A DNA stretch of 64,000 bases from Verrucomicrobiaceae bacterium UBA1938 (GCA_002336895.1 DDFC01000008.1:124001-188000), one strand, 5' to 3'; counted from the first letter of the stretch, positions 36,061 to 46,373 are shown. Notes: generated from the sequence alone by a model not told the origin. Made by a program: numbers and translations.

Positions 36061-38343
36061 ATGTCCCTCTCCCTTGTCACGGAACTCACCGACACTGATC
36101 GCCGCCTGCTGCATCGCGCCATCGACGGCTTTGTTCCGGAGCGCGTCTTTGATGTTCACACGCATCTTTTCCACTCGCGCCATTTCGCCGAGGGGAAACG
36201 CCCGGTGTTTCTCGATGAAAATCGCGGCTACGGCATGGCGGACTTTCAGGCGGCCATGCGCCTGTGGCTTCCAGGTCGTCAGGTTGAGGGCCTGTTCTTT
36301 GGCTACCCCAGCGCAGGAAACGACAGGGCAGGGGAGAATGCCTGGCTGCAGTCTCAGGTGGATGGCACGGGAAATTCACGCGCGCTCGTCCTCACGGCCC
36401 CGCAGGACTCGCCCGCCGAAGTCCGCCGCCTCTTGGACACAGGCGTCTTTGTCGGCATCAAGCCCTACCGCCTCTACGCCGATGTGCCAGATACGAAGGA
36501 GGCGGAGATCGAATCCTTCGCGCCCGAGTGGATGTGGGAGCTGTGTCATGAGTACGATGGAATTCTGATGCTCCACATCATGCTGGCGGATGGCATCACC
36601 GATCCGCGCAATGTGGAGGCCATTCGCCGCCTGTGCCGCCGCTATCCGCGCTGCAAGCTGGTGCTGGCGCATGTGGCCCGCTCGTTCAATTACCGCCACG
36701 CACGCGAGGGGCTGCATCATCTCGTGGACCTCGACAATGTCGTCGTGGACACCTCCGCCGTCACTCAGGCCGGGGCCTTCCGTGCCGCGCTGGAGATCCT
36801 GGGCCCGCGCCGCGTCCTCTGGGGCAGCGACTACATGGTCAGCGAGCTGCGTGGCTCCTGCATCACGCAGGGCGATGGTTTCACCTGGATTCACCCGGAG
36901 ATCACCGCGGACAAGCTCACCATCTTCGGCCAGTACACCACCGTCGGCATCGAGTCTCTGCTCTGCTTGCGCGAAGCCTGCGAAGACACCGGCATGACAC
37001 AGGGAGATCTGGAAGACCTCTTCCGTGAGAATGCGCTGCGTCTCCTCAAGCCCAAGCCCGCCGCCCCCTCCGGCCCCCGCCTCTGGGAGCAGGCAAAAGA
37101 GAAAATCTCCTGCGGCACCGGCCTGCTCTCCAAGCGCGCCCACCTCTTCGATCCCCAGTCCTGGCCTTCCTATTTCTCCCGTGCCAAAGGAGCACATGTG
37201 TGGGATCTCGATGACCGGCGCTACATCGACTTCACCGGCGGCGTGGGGGCCATCCTGCTAGGACATGCCGATGATGAAGTGAATGCCGCTGTGAAACGCC
37301 GTGTGAATCTCGGCAGCTACGCCACGCTCGCTTCACCCGATGAGGTCAAACTTGCCGATGTCCTGCTCGCTCTCCACCCCTGGGCCGGAAAAGTGCGCTA
37401 CGCACGCGGCGGTGGCGAGGCCCTCGGTCTCGCCGTGCGCATCGCACGCGCAGCCACGGGAAAAAGCGGCATCGCCTTCTGCGGCTACCATGGCTGGAGC
37501 GACTGGTATCTCGCCGCCAATCTGGGTGATGACGCTGCGCTTGACGGGCACCTGCTCCCCGGCCTGCAGCCGCTGGGCGTGCCGCGTGAGCTCGCAGGCA
37601 CCGCCGTGCCCTTTCGCTACAATGACATCGCCTCGTTCAAAGCCGCTCTGCAAAAGCTGGAGGGAAAACTCGCCGCCGTCGTCATGGAGCCCATGCGCTC
37701 CGAACTCCCGCGCGATGGCTTCCTGCAGCAGGTCATCGCCGAATGCCATGCCGCAGGTGCGGTGTATGTGCTGGATGAGGTGACGAGCGGCTGGCGCTTC
37801 GGCTTTCCCGGTGCAGCACCGGGCCTGGGGATACAGCCCGACATCGCCGTGTACGCCAAGGCCATTTCCAATGGCTACCCAGCAGGAGCCATCATCGGCA
37901 AAGACTCCGTCATGGATGCGGCAAACAGCAGCTTCATCTCCAGCAGCTACTGGACCGATGGCGTGGGCACGGCGGCCTCTCTGGCCTGCATTGGCAAAAT
38001 GCAGCGCGAGGGCGTGCAGCAGCACGTGTGGCAGATGGGCGGGCGACTCCAGTCCGGCCTGCGAGAGGTGGCGGCACGGCATCCGGAGCTGCAGCTCAAG
38101 ATCGGCGGCATGCCATGCGCGCCTTCTCTCGCCTTTGGCAATCCGGCGGCCAAGCCGCTGATGATCCGCCACATGATTGAACGCGGTTATCTGATGTCCA
38201 GCCAGCTTTATGCCACGTGGTCGCACATGGAGGAGCACATCTCCGGCATGCTGGCCGCGCTGGATGAGGCACTGGCCATCGTGGCACAGTCTCCGCTGGA
38301 GCCCGCCAGCGGGGCGCAGCAGGGCTTTGCACGGCTGGTGTGA
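36061..38343 (+). CDS. Fusion: amidohydrolase-2-type domain + class III (GSAM-like) aminotransferase
   Basis: 760 residues, no signal peptide. Residues ~28-330 form an amidohydrolase TIM barrel: DVHTHLFH (His33, His35), ILMLHIM, LVLAHVARS and WGSDYM. Residues ~365-740 are a PLP-dependent class III aminotransferase/glutamate-1-semialdehyde-aminomutase-like domain: SRAKGAHVWDLDDRRYIDF, YARGGGEAL, CGYHGWSDWY, LDEVTSGWR (PLP-pyridine Asp572) and YAKAISNGYPAGAIIG (Schiff-base Lys600). Both active sites appear intact. The start is 5 bp after the propeller gene. The fusion suggests that a lactone/amide opening and a transamination act in sequence on the same substrate. Confidence 0.88.
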   Translation: MSLSLVTELTDTDRRLLHRAIDGFVPERVFDVHTHLFHSRHFAEGKRPVFLDENRGYGMADFQAAMRLWLPGRQVEGLFFGYPSAGNDRAGENAWLQSQVDGTGNSRALVLTAPQDSPAEVRRLLDTGVFVGIKPYRLYADVPDTKEAEIESFAPEWMWELCHEYDGILMLHIMLADGITDPRNVEAIRRLCRRYPRCKLVLAHVARSFNYRHAREGLHHLVDLDNVVVDTSAVTQAGAFRAALEILGPRRVLWGSDYMVSELRGSCITQGDGFTWIHPEITADKLTIFGQYTTVGIESLLCLREACEDTGMTQGDLEDLFRENALRLLKPKPAAPSGPRLWEQAKEKISCGTGLLSKRAHLFDPQSWPSYFSRAKGAHVWDLDDRRYIDFTGGVGAILLGHADDEVNAAVKRRVNLGSYATLASPDEVKLADVLLALHPWAGKVRYARGGGEALGLAVRIARAATGKSGIAFCGYHGWSDWYLAANLGDDAALDGHLLPGLQPLGVPRELAGTAVPFRYNDIASFKAALQKLEGKLAAVVMEPMRSELPRDGFLQQVIAECHAAGAVYVLDEVTSGWRFGFPGAAPGLGIQPDIAVYAKAISNGYPAGAIIGKDSVMDAANSSFISSSYWTDGVGTAASLACIGKMQREGVQQHVWQMGGRLQSGLREVAARHPELQLKIGGMPCAPSLAFGNPAAKPLMIRHMIERGYLMSSQLYATWSHMEEHISGMLAALDEALAIVAQSPLEPASGAQQGFARLV

Positions 38344-38426
38344 TCCACGGAATTTTCACTGGCAAAAGAGTGCCTGCACCGGAGTTTTGGCAGCCACTGC
38401 CACCTTCCACGTTATCTTCGCCGATC

Positions 38427-39818
38427 ATGCATGTCCTTGCCCGCCACTCCCCGTTTTTCAGCTGGATTCTACGCTCAGCGGCCTGTCTGTTTGCAAGTGG
38501 CATGCTGCATGCTGCGGTGTTTGAAGTAGGGCCTGGGCGGCAGATGCAGGACATCAGCTCAGTGCCTTGGGAAAAACTGACGGCCGGAGATGTGGTGCGC
38601 ATCCATTGGCGTGAGTCTCCCTACAGGGAGAAATGGGTGATATGCTGCCGGGGTACCGAGAAGCAGCCTGTCACCATCAGTGGTGTGCCAGGCCCTTCCG
38701 GGCAGCTCCCCGTGATCGACGGCATGGATGCGACGACGCGCCCGCAGCTCAACTACTGGGGCCAGGAGCGCGGGGTGGTGAAGATCGGAGGATCGAATGT
38801 CTCTGCTGTGACTGAGCCAGGGTACATCGTGCTGGAAAATCTGGACATCCGCGGGGGCAGGGCGCCCAACACATTCAAAGGCAGGCGAGGTGTCACCCCC
38901 TACAGCAAGGATGCCGCGAGTGTGAATGTGGAGATCGTGGACCACCTCGTGCTGAGAAACCTCGTGCTGCATGACAGCAGCAACGGGCTCATGGTCAGCG
39001 CCAAATCGAAAAACATGGTCATCGAGCGCTGCCATTTGTTCGACAACGGAAATCCCGGCAGCATCACCGAGCACAACGCCTACACTGAATGCAACGGCAT
39101 CGTTTTTGAAGGCAACCACTTCGGGCCTTTGCGCCAGGGATGCTCCGGAAACAATCTCAAAGACCGCTCAGCGGGCCTGGTGGTGCGCTACAACTGGATC
39201 GAGGGCGGCAATCGTCAGCTGGATCTGGTGGACGCCACTGGCAACCCGGCTCTCAACGCCTCTCCGGCTTACCGGCATGCGCACGTGTATGGCAATGTGC
39301 TCATTGAGCGCGAAGGCGATGGCAACAACCAGTTTGTGCATTACGGAGGAGACAGCGGAAAAACGGCTGGCTACCGCAAAGGTGTGCTGCATTTCTATCA
39401 CAACACGGTCATCTCCACGCGTGCACGCGCCGTGGCCCTCTTCCGCCTGTCTTCAGAGGAGGAGACAGTGGAGTGCCAGGGCAATATTTTGCACGTCACC
39501 AGTGGCGGCAAAAACCTCTCTCTCATGTGCAAGATGGGTGTGCTCAAGCTCGGTGCCAACTGGCTCACCCAAGGCTGGGTGCCCAGTGTGGATGAGTTCA
39601 CGGGCAGGGTCGAAACCATGGCTCCTTCTGTGCAGGGCGATGATCCAGGTTTCGTGTCTTTGAAGGAGCAGGATTTCAGTCTTGCAGCCTCCTCTCCATG
39701 CCTCGGGGCTGCCGCAGATCTGCCCGCCGGGCTGCCACCTGTGCTGAGCCGCTATGTGCGCCACCAGCAGGTGGTGGAGCTGCCGGCTGCAAGTCATCGT
39801 AATCTTGGAGCGCAGTGA
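38427..39818 (+). CDS. Secreted right-handed beta-helix protein (polysaccharide-lyase-like)
   Basis: 463 residues from the ATG at 38427; the longer frame from 38340 lacks a signal. The signal-like N-terminus is hydrophobic at about 10-25 and ends MLHAAVFEVG. Repeated short strands (YIVLENLDIRGG, HLVLRNLVLHDSSNGLMVSA, MVIERCHLFDNG, GLVVRYNWIEGG, VLHFYHNTVIS) are the rungs of a parallel beta-helix, as in pectate/chondroitin lyases. No catalytic set is assignable. Its start lies 83 bp after the fusion gene. Confidence 0.8.
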   Translation: MHVLARHSPFFSWILRSAACLFASGMLHAAVFEVGPGRQMQDISSVPWEKLTAGDVVRIHWRESPYREKWVICCRGTEKQPVTISGVPGPSGQLPVIDGMDATTRPQLNYWGQERGVVKIGGSNVSAVTEPGYIVLENLDIRGGRAPNTFKGRRGVTPYSKDAASVNVEIVDHLVLRNLVLHDSSNGLMVSAKSKNMVIERCHLFDNGNPGSITEHNAYTECNGIVFEGNHFGPLRQGCSGNNLKDRSAGLVVRYNWIEGGNRQLDLVDATGNPALNASPAYRHAHVYGNVLIEREGDGNNQFVHYGGDSGKTAGYRKGVLHFYHNTVISTRARAVALFRLSSEEETVECQGNILHVTSGGKNLSLMCKMGVLKLGANWLTQGWVPSVDEFTGRVETMAPSVQGDDPGFVSLKEQDFSLAASSPCLGAAADLPAGLPPVLSRYVRHQQVVELPAASHRNLGAQ

Positions 39819-39840
39819 CGCACAGACACTCTTCCTCTCC

Positions 39841-42800
39841 ATGAGACACCGACTTGCCATTTTCCTGCATCTTGCGCTCATCGGAGCCTGCAATGGTGCG
39901 CCGCAAACCGCTCCGCCGCCGCCACTGCTGCAGGATCCGTGGGAAGAGAGCTACGCCAATCTGGACGCCACCGGGCCGCATGTGCTGGGCTGCTGGAAGT
40001 TTGACGAACTGCCGCTGGCAGATGCCACCGGGCGTGGAGCTCAGCTGTTTGCAGACCTTGCCAGCCTGGTGCCGGAGGGGCGTTTTGGCGGCGGCCTGAA
40101 ATGCGGCACGCAGGCGCGGGTGGCCGTGGCACACCCACACCTCACTCCGCAGGGGGCATTTTCCGCAGAGCTGTGGGTACGGCCGGCCGCCAGTCCTGTG
40201 ATGCAGAAGACTGTGTGCCTGCTGGACAAGCAGGGGGCGCGCATGGAGGAGTTTTCATGGAGCCTGCTGCCGCCTGATGAGCGCGGCCTGCGGCGGATGA
40301 TGGTGAGGCTGGGCTTTGGCACCTTTGCCAAGGAGTTTGTCTCAGACCCGGTGCTGCTGCCTGTGGATGAGTGGCGGCACCTGGCCTTCAGTTATGATGG
40401 CGCGGGAAAGGTGGCCTTTCATGTGGATGCACAGGCTGCGGGCGAGTCTTTTGTGGAGCGCTGCGGCGCGGTGGCGCCGGGCGCACAGGCGCTTTATCTG
40501 GGACACAGCTCCACTGGTGCGGCGGCGTTTCAGGGGCTTATGGATGAGGTGCGCCTGTGCGCGGGCGTGCGTGGATTTGCGGCCTTTGCTCTCTCGATCG
40601 ATGCTGCATCCCATGTCTGGGAGCGCATGGAGCGTCCGCTGTCGATGAGGATCACCTGCACCAATCTGCGCCGCGTGGCGCTGCAGGCAGCCAGCATGCT
40701 TTTCAGTGTGAATGGTGACAGTCAGTCCTTCATTTTTCCTGATCTTGAGCCTGGGGCTGCAAACGTGAATGAGTTTGGACCCGACACCGCTCTCAGGCCG
40801 GGCACCTACAGGCTGGAGGTGACGATCGGCGCCGGTCTCAGCCGCACGAGCCGAGCGCACTCATTTGAGATCACTGCGCGTCACAGCCACATGCTGCCGG
40901 TGGTTCTGGATGGCGTGGCTGCGGAGGCCCTGCCACTGATGAAGGATCTGGCATGCACGCATTGGACAGGCATCCGCAATGATGACGCCCCCTACCTGGG
41001 CAGTGCCAATAAATACCATCCTGTGGTGATGAGGCCGCGTCTGGAGGCCGGGCTGCTGCATGGCATGCGCACTGTGGCGGCATTGAATCACGATCCGGTC
41101 ATGCTCAGCCGCGGGCTGCGCAAGGTGGGCAGGGACGGAAAGGAGTACAATCCGCCTGAGGTGAATACGGCCTCACCTGATGCGGCGGGTTTCATGGCGG
41201 CCTGCGGAAACATGTTCACGATATACTACCGCAGTTTTGGCAACTGGAACGGCGTCATGCTCGGCTCATCCACCACTGGCGGCTTGAACCCAGGTTTTAG
41301 CAAGGCGGAGCAGGAGGATTACCGGAAACACAGCGGGCAGGACATCCCGGCCGAGGTGCAGGGAGATGCAGTGCACTGGGAAAAGCTGCCGGGTTTTCCA
41401 CCAGATCGCATGATCCCGGATGACGATGCTGTTTTGAAATATTACCGCTGGTTTTGGTCTGAGGGAAACAGGAGGGGGGCGGTGAACGACGCGTGGTTCA
41501 AATCGTATGAGAGGCGCAAGCAGGAGCACGTGGACACATGGATCATGCATCACCCTTCTGTGCGCCAGCCATCCAGGGCAGGTGCCTTCAATGCAGTGAG
41601 CATCATAGGAGATCAGAGCGCGGACACGCGCGATCCGCTCCTGGCCGGGCTGTGCATGGACCAGCAGCTGGCCATGTGTGCGGCGCACAAGCGCGAGATG
41701 GGCATTTTCGGCATCCTGCCGCTGAGCTGGGAGCGTGCGCAGGTTTCGCCTGCAGGTGCGGAGGGCACGGCGGCGGCGATCAAGCAGATGGATCGCATCA
41801 TGCCTGCACAGCGCATCACCATGGCACCTGCGCTTTTGAAGGAGAATCTCTGGATGCTGCTCTCCCGCCCGCTGAAGGGGCTGGTGCTCACAGACGGGGC
41901 TGCTCTTTGCTCCGCCTCTGCGTGCACACATCCGCAGAGCCTTGCTGCTGCGCGCGATGTGGCGCAGCGGCTGCTGCTGCCGCTGGGCCCCATGCTGGGC
42001 AGGCGGCAGGCATGGCGCTCACCCGTGGTGCTGCTGGAAAGCTTTACCTCTCAGGTCATGGCGGGGCGCGGTCTCTATCGCGGTGGTGCCTCCAGCGCGC
42101 TGGAGCTCTGGCTGGCGCTGCAGCGTGCGCACATTCAGGCGGACATTGTGTATGAGGAGAGCCTGGCAGATGGTGCGCTGGACGGCAGGCAGATCCTGCT
42201 GATGCCGGACTGCGATGTGCTGCCCACCAGCGTGGTGGAAAGAATCCGCGACTGGCAGAAGTCGGGTGGCAAGGTCCTGGCAGATGATCACCTCTGCCCC
42301 GCGCTGAAAGCGGATGCCTCATGGGTGCAGCCTCCGCAGCCAAAAGCGCCAGAGGCACCTGCTGCCACACCACCTGCCGAGCCGGCACCGCCGCTCCCGT
42401 TGCCAGAGAGGCTCGTCGCACTGTGCAAAGACCACGGCTGGCAGCCCAAGGTGAGCTGCGACAGCCCAGATGTGATCCTGCACGCCAGTCAGACAGGGGA
42501 GGCGCTCTGTCTATTCGTCATCAATGACCGCCGCGAGCCCGGCACCTATGTGGGCCAGCATGGCATGGTGCGGGAGTCCGCGCTGCCGGTCTCTGCCAAT
42601 CTCAACCTCGGTCATGACAAGGTGAACGTCTATGACCTCACTCATTCCACCTTCCTCCTGCCCAAGCGTGAAGACAGCGGCCTCATCATTCCGCTGAAGC
42701 TGGGTCCCTCCGAGGGGCGGGTGCTGCTGCTCTCTCCTGCCCCTCTCCTCGAAATGCAGGTGGATGCACCGGAGAATGCCACACGCGGAAACACCGCCGA

Positions 42801-43044
42801 GGTGCGCGTGCGTCTCCTGACCTCCGGCGGCATGCCCATGCCTGCGGCCATTCCCGTGGCGGTGAGCATTCGAGATGCAGACGGCGCACCTGCGGAAATG
42901 GATGGCCACCATGTGGTGGAGAATGGCGAGCTGACTCTGCGGCTGGATCTGGCCCGCAATGAGACACCCGGCACTTGGGAGATCCGCGTGCGCGAGCTGG
43001 CCTCCGGCATGGAGGCAGTGAAGTGGCTGCAGGTAACTCCATAA
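39841..43044 (+). CDS. Large secreted LamG / TIM-barrel-like glycosidase-family protein
   Basis: 1,067 residues with a lipoprotein-like signal (MRHRLAIFLHLALIGACNGA). Residues ~45-245 form a LamG/concanavalin-like jelly roll (VLGCWKFDELPLAD ... LPVDEWRHLAFSYDGAGKVAFHVD ... LYLGHSSTGAAAFQGLMDEVRL). The middle ~330-760 looks like a TIM barrel of the GH42/beta-galactosidase-like type, followed by a GATase-like segment (GRQILLMPDCDVLPTSVVERI ... GGKVLADD). The C-terminal ~120 residues are an immunoglobulin-like domain. Catalytic acids are not assigned. Likely cell-envelope glycan processing. Confidence 0.72.
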   Translation: MRHRLAIFLHLALIGACNGAPQTAPPPPLLQDPWEESYANLDATGPHVLGCWKFDELPLADATGRGAQLFADLASLVPEGRFGGGLKCGTQARVAVAHPHLTPQGAFSAELWVRPAASPVMQKTVCLLDKQGARMEEFSWSLLPPDERGLRRMMVRLGFGTFAKEFVSDPVLLPVDEWRHLAFSYDGAGKVAFHVDAQAAGESFVERCGAVAPGAQALYLGHSSTGAAAFQGLMDEVRLCAGVRGFAAFALSIDAASHVWERMERPLSMRITCTNLRRVALQAASMLFSVNGDSQSFIFPDLEPGAANVNEFGPDTALRPGTYRLEVTIGAGLSRTSRAHSFEITARHSHMLPVVLDGVAAEALPLMKDLACTHWTGIRNDDAPYLGSANKYHPVVMRPRLEAGLLHGMRTVAALNHDPVMLSRGLRKVGRDGKEYNPPEVNTASPDAAGFMAACGNMFTIYYRSFGNWNGVMLGSSTTGGLNPGFSKAEQEDYRKHSGQDIPAEVQGDAVHWEKLPGFPPDRMIPDDDAVLKYYRWFWSEGNRRGAVNDAWFKSYERRKQEHVDTWIMHHPSVRQPSRAGAFNAVSIIGDQSADTRDPLLAGLCMDQQLAMCAAHKREMGIFGILPLSWERAQVSPAGAEGTAAAIKQMDRIMPAQRITMAPALLKENLWMLLSRPLKGLVLTDGAALCSASACTHPQSLAAARDVAQRLLLPLGPMLGRRQAWRSPVVLLESFTSQVMAGRGLYRGGASSALELWLALQRAHIQADIVYEESLADGALDGRQILLMPDCDVLPTSVVERIRDWQKSGGKVLADDHLCPALKADASWVQPPQPKAPEAPAATPPAEPAPPLPLPERLVALCKDHGWQPKVSCDSPDVILHASQTGEALCLFVINDRREPGTYVGQHGMVRESALPVSANLNLGHDKVNVYDLTHSTFLLPKREDSGLIIPLKLGPSEGRVLLLSPAPLLEMQVDAPENATRGNTAEVRVRLLTSGGMPMPAAIPVAVSIRDADGAPAEMDGHHVVENGELTLRLDLARNETPGTWEIRVRELASGMEAVKWLQVTP

Positions 43045-43091
43045 AACCACGCCCGTTTTTTCAGCATCACCCCAACGCGCACCCCAACATC

Positions 43092-44057
43092 ATGATCATC
43101 GACTGCCACAACCACGTCGGCTCGGACCTGCTCTTCTACCTTCACGGAGATTTCCCCTATGCCCAGCATCTGGTGACGATGCATGATGAAGGCCGCGCAC
43201 TCGGCGTGGACCGCTGGATCGTCTTTCCCTTTGTCAGCCATCTGGCCCTGGATGTCACCGCCTTCATGGACAACGAGATCAAGGACGAGAAGGGCCGCCT
43301 GCAGGACATCCCCTACGCCTTTGAAAACCGCCGCCTCATGAAGGAGTGCTACGAGCTCTTTCCAGAGGAGGGAAAACGCATGCTGCCCTTTGTGATGGGC
43401 GACCCCATGCGCAACACAGCGGCGCAGGAAAAGGAACTGCGCAAGCTGCGCGGCGAGTACCGCTTCCACGGCATCAAGATGCAGACGACCATCCTGCAGG
43501 CGGACATCAAGCACCTGCGGGACCAGGGGAAAGTCTTTGTGGAGCTGGCCGCCGAATGGGATGTGCCTTTCCTCATCCACTCCAGCGTGGCAAAGAGCGA
43601 TCTCTGGGCGCAGGCGCATGACATCCTGGACATCGCCGAGGAGAATCCCGGCGTGCGCTTCTGCCTGGCGCACTCCTGCCGCTTTGACAAAGAGTGCCTG
43701 GACCGCGTGCAGGCGCTGCCAAATACATGGTTCGACAATTCCGCACACTGCATCCACTGCGAGGGCGCGGTGAATGACCTGCCCTACGTGGCGCCGAAGG
43801 AGCGCCGCTTTGACTCCGACTACACGGACCCCGCGCGTGTCATCATGGATCTGGCGGCGGCCTATCCGCACAAATTCATGTGGGGCAGCGACTCTCCGTT
43901 TTACAGCTACGCGGCAGAGATCAATGGCCAGGTGGTGCGCCTGATCAGCACCTATCAGGCTGAGGTGGCGGCACTGACGGCGGGTGGCGCGGAGATGGTG
44001 GAGCGCATTGCGCACAAAAATATCATCTCTTATCTTGGGGCGGAGAATTTTACCTGA
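43092..44057 (+). CDS. Amidohydrolase-2-family protein (TIM-barrel metal hydrolase)
   Basis: 321 residues, cytoplasmic. It opens with IIDCHNHVG (HxH ligands); FHGIKMQTT follows, then PFLIHSSV, FCLAHSCRF and FMWGSDSPFYS (the last Asp). This is the amidohydrolase-2 pattern of lactonases and decarboxylases (for example fuconolactonase/ACMSD-like). It may act on the lactone made by a dehydrogenase of the cluster. It has only weak resemblance to the amidohydrolase half of the fusion at 36061. 47 bp after the previous gene. Confidence 0.85.
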   Translation: MIIDCHNHVGSDLLFYLHGDFPYAQHLVTMHDEGRALGVDRWIVFPFVSHLALDVTAFMDNEIKDEKGRLQDIPYAFENRRLMKECYELFPEEGKRMLPFVMGDPMRNTAAQEKELRKLRGEYRFHGIKMQTTILQADIKHLRDQGKVFVELAAEWDVPFLIHSSVAKSDLWAQAHDILDIAEENPGVRFCLAHSCRFDKECLDRVQALPNTWFDNSAHCIHCEGAVNDLPYVAPKERRFDSDYTDPARVIMDLAAAYPHKFMWGSDSPFYSYAAEINGQVVRLISTYQAEVAALTAGGAEMVERIAHKNIISYLGAENFT

Positions 44058-44107
44058 AACGATCCGTATATTGACCTGCCGCTGGCGGCGTTATAAGAAA
44101 AGCAGGC

Positions 44108-44869
44108 ATGATGAAATCATTCTCTCTTGAAGGTCGGGCGGCGCTCGTCACAGGCTCGTCCCAGGGCATCGGTCTGGCGCTGGCGCGCGGCCTGCATGAG
44201 GCGGGCGCGCGGGTGGTGTGCCACGGGCTGAACGGACGCCCGGCTGACTTTCCCGAATGGGCCTCCTATGTGTCATGCGATCTCTCTGCGGAGGACGCGC
44301 CCGAGACGCTCGTTCAGCGTGCCTTTGAGGCGGAGCCCGGGCTGGACACCCTGCTGTGCAATGCGGGCAGCTTCTTTGACGTGGGCTTTCTGGAAATGAC
44401 GCGCGAGCGCTGGAACAAAACCGTGCAGCTCAACATGGCCTCTGTGTTTTTCACCGTGCAGGCCTTTGCCCGCAGGCTGGTGGCTGAAAAGCGCAACGGC
44501 TGCGTCGTCATCACCTCCTCCACCAATGGCTTTCAGGCCGAGGCGGACTCCTGTGCGTATGACGCCAGCAAGGGCGCTCTGGTCATGCTGACGAAATCTC
44601 TCGCTGTGTCTCTGGCAGATCACGGCATCCGCGTGAACGGCGTGGCACCTGGGCTGATCAAGACCCCGCTCACCGCAGGTCTGGTGCATGCCAGCGACAC
44701 CGCCATGGTGGAGCACTACGAGAAGAAGATCCTGCTCAAGCGCCTGGGAACTCCTGACGATGTGGCCGGGGCGGCCGTCTTCCTCTGCTCTGATGCCGCG
44801 TGCTACATCACGGGGGAGACGATCATCATTGATGGCGGGCTGACGACGTGTCAGATCGGCCGGAAGTGA
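44108..44869 (+). CDS. SDR-family oxidoreductase
   Basis: 253 residues with the full classical SDR set: LVTGSSQGIGLALARG, CNAGSF (NNAG equivalent), ITSSTNGF, YDASKGALV (Tyr151/Lys155), NGVAPGLIKTPL and ITGETIIIDGGL. A cytoplasmic NAD(P) enzyme, likely for a sugar or a deoxy-keto acid. The 3' end overlaps the convergent symporter gene by 44 bp. Last gene of the second operon. Confidence 0.91.
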   Translation: MMKSFSLEGRAALVTGSSQGIGLALARGLHEAGARVVCHGLNGRPADFPEWASYVSCDLSAEDAPETLVQRAFEAEPGLDTLLCNAGSFFDVGFLEMTRERWNKTVQLNMASVFFTVQAFARRLVAEKRNGCVVITSSTNGFQAEADSCAYDASKGALVMLTKSLAVSLADHGIRVNGVAPGLIKTPLTAGLVHASDTAMVEHYEKKILLKRLGTPDDVAGAAVFLCSDAACYITGETIIIDGGLTTCQIGRK

Positions 44870-46322
44870 GCAGCCCCACGCCCATGGTGATCAGCGTGCC
44901 CAGCAGGCTGAACCAGATGAAGGACACCAGCAGCGGCGGCTTCACGGTGGTGAGCAGGCCGTTTTGATACAGGTAGAGCGCCAGCAGGGAGATGAAGCCT
45001 GCCAGACAGCCCAGCAGCGCCCCGCGTGTGGTGGCGCGCTGCGTGAACATGCCCAGAAAGAACAGCCCCAGAAGCGGTCCGCCGATAAGGCCGATGACCG
45101 TATTGACTGACTCCACCAGATTTCCCGGCATGAGAGACACCGCAAAGGCCAGCCCGATGACGACGAAGCCGTAGATCACCGTGATCATGCGCGCACGGCC
45201 CACCTGCTGCTCCTGCGTGCCTGCAGCCTGCGTGGAGAGACGCTGTTTGAAATCCACAAACGTGGCCGAGGCCAGGGAATTAAGCCCCGCTGAAATGGTG
45301 GACATGCTGGCTGCATAGATGGCCGCGATGAGCAGCCCCGGCAGTCCGGCGGGCAGCTGCGTGACCACAAAGTAGGGCAGGATCTGGTCCTCCTTGGCAA
45401 TGAGGCCTGCGGCCATGGGATCTCCATGCGTTTTGTAAAAGGCGTAGAGCACCAGCCCCGTGCCGTAGAATAGGACGAGCACGGGCAGGATGAGCCAGAG
45501 CTTGATCCACAGGGAGCGCTGCGCCTCTTTCAGACTGCCTGCGGTGAGATAGCGCTGCACGGACACCTGGTCTGTGGCCATCTGCACCAGATGCAGAAAC
45601 GCCGCCGCCAGCAGCACGGCCCAGAGATTCACACGCTCGGAGAGGCTGAAGGAGAGGCTCAAATCGAGCCGATGATCCGCCACGGCGGTGTCCCACACGC
45701 CGCCAAATCCTCCGGGGATCTTTCCCACGGCCACCAGTACGATGACGAGCTGCCCGCCAAAGAGCACGATGAGCTGCATCACATCCGTCCAGATGACGGC
45801 GCGCATGCCGCCCAGCGCAGTGTACAGCGTGGTCAGCACACCCGAGGCCAGGATGGTGAGCCACAGCGGCATGCCGGTGACTTTTTCCAGCGCCAGCGCA
45901 GGGGCATACGTGGCCGCTGCCAGCCACAGCGCCACGCGGAAGATGAAGAGCCCGGATGCCAGCAGCCGCACGGAGAGGGAGAAGCGCTCCTCCAGAAACT
46001 GGTACGCTGTGAAGAAGCGCGACTGGTAAAACTTTGGCAGCATGTACAAGCAGGTGAACGGCGTGGCGATGAAGAAGGCCAGGATCACGTAGGCAAAGGC
46101 GAAGCCGTTTTTGTACACATCCGCCGGGCCTGCGAGGTAGCTGATGCCGGAGAAAAGCGCCGCCAGGATGGACATGGCCACCAGGATGCTGTTCATGCCG
46201 CGCCCCGCCAAAAAGTAGTCGCCGAGAGATTTGGAGCCACGCGCCGACAGCAGGCCCACGCCCACAGATGCCGCCAGGTAGCCGCCGAAGATGGTGTAGT
46301 CGAGCCAGGAGAAATGAGTCAT
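44826..46322 (-). CDS. Sodium:solute symporter (SSS family)
   Basis: 498 residues from the ATG at 46322, with about 13 hydrophobic helices. Family marks: FLAGRGMNSILVAMSILAAL near TM2, GPADVYKNGF, GGMRAVIWTDVMQ and STISAGLNSLASATFVDF (the Na+-site helix). It imports a small solute (sugar, acid, sialate or similar) with Na+. It is divergent from the ATC-hydrolase-like pair, with an operator-like site between them. As the only transporter in the locus it is the probable uptake system of the pathway. Confidence 0.93.
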   Translation of the reverse strand: MTHFSWLDYTIFGGYLAASVGVGLLSARGSKSLGDYFLAGRGMNSILVAMSILAALFSGISYLAGPADVYKNGFAFAYVILAFFIATPFTCLYMLPKFYQSRFFTAYQFLEERFSLSVRLLASGLFIFRVALWLAAATYAPALALEKVTGMPLWLTILASGVLTTLYTALGGMRAVIWTDVMQLIVLFGGQLVIVLVAVGKIPGGFGGVWDTAVADHRLDLSLSFSLSERVNLWAVLLAAAFLHLVQMATDQVSVQRYLTAGSLKEAQRSLWIKLWLILPVLVLFYGTGLVLYAFYKTHGDPMAAGLIAKEDQILPYFVVTQLPAGLPGLLIAAIYAASMSTISAGLNSLASATFVDFKQRLSTQAAGTQEQQVGRARMITVIYGFVVIGLAFAVSLMPGNLVESVNTVIGLIGGPLLGLFFLGMFTQRATTRGALLGCLAGFISLLALYLYQNGLLTTVKPPLLVSFIWFSLLGTLITMGVGLLTSGRSDTSSARHQ

Positions 46323-46373
46323 GCGCGGGCTGGTTTTATACCGCAGAAGAACGACCACCCGCCAGGCTGTTTT

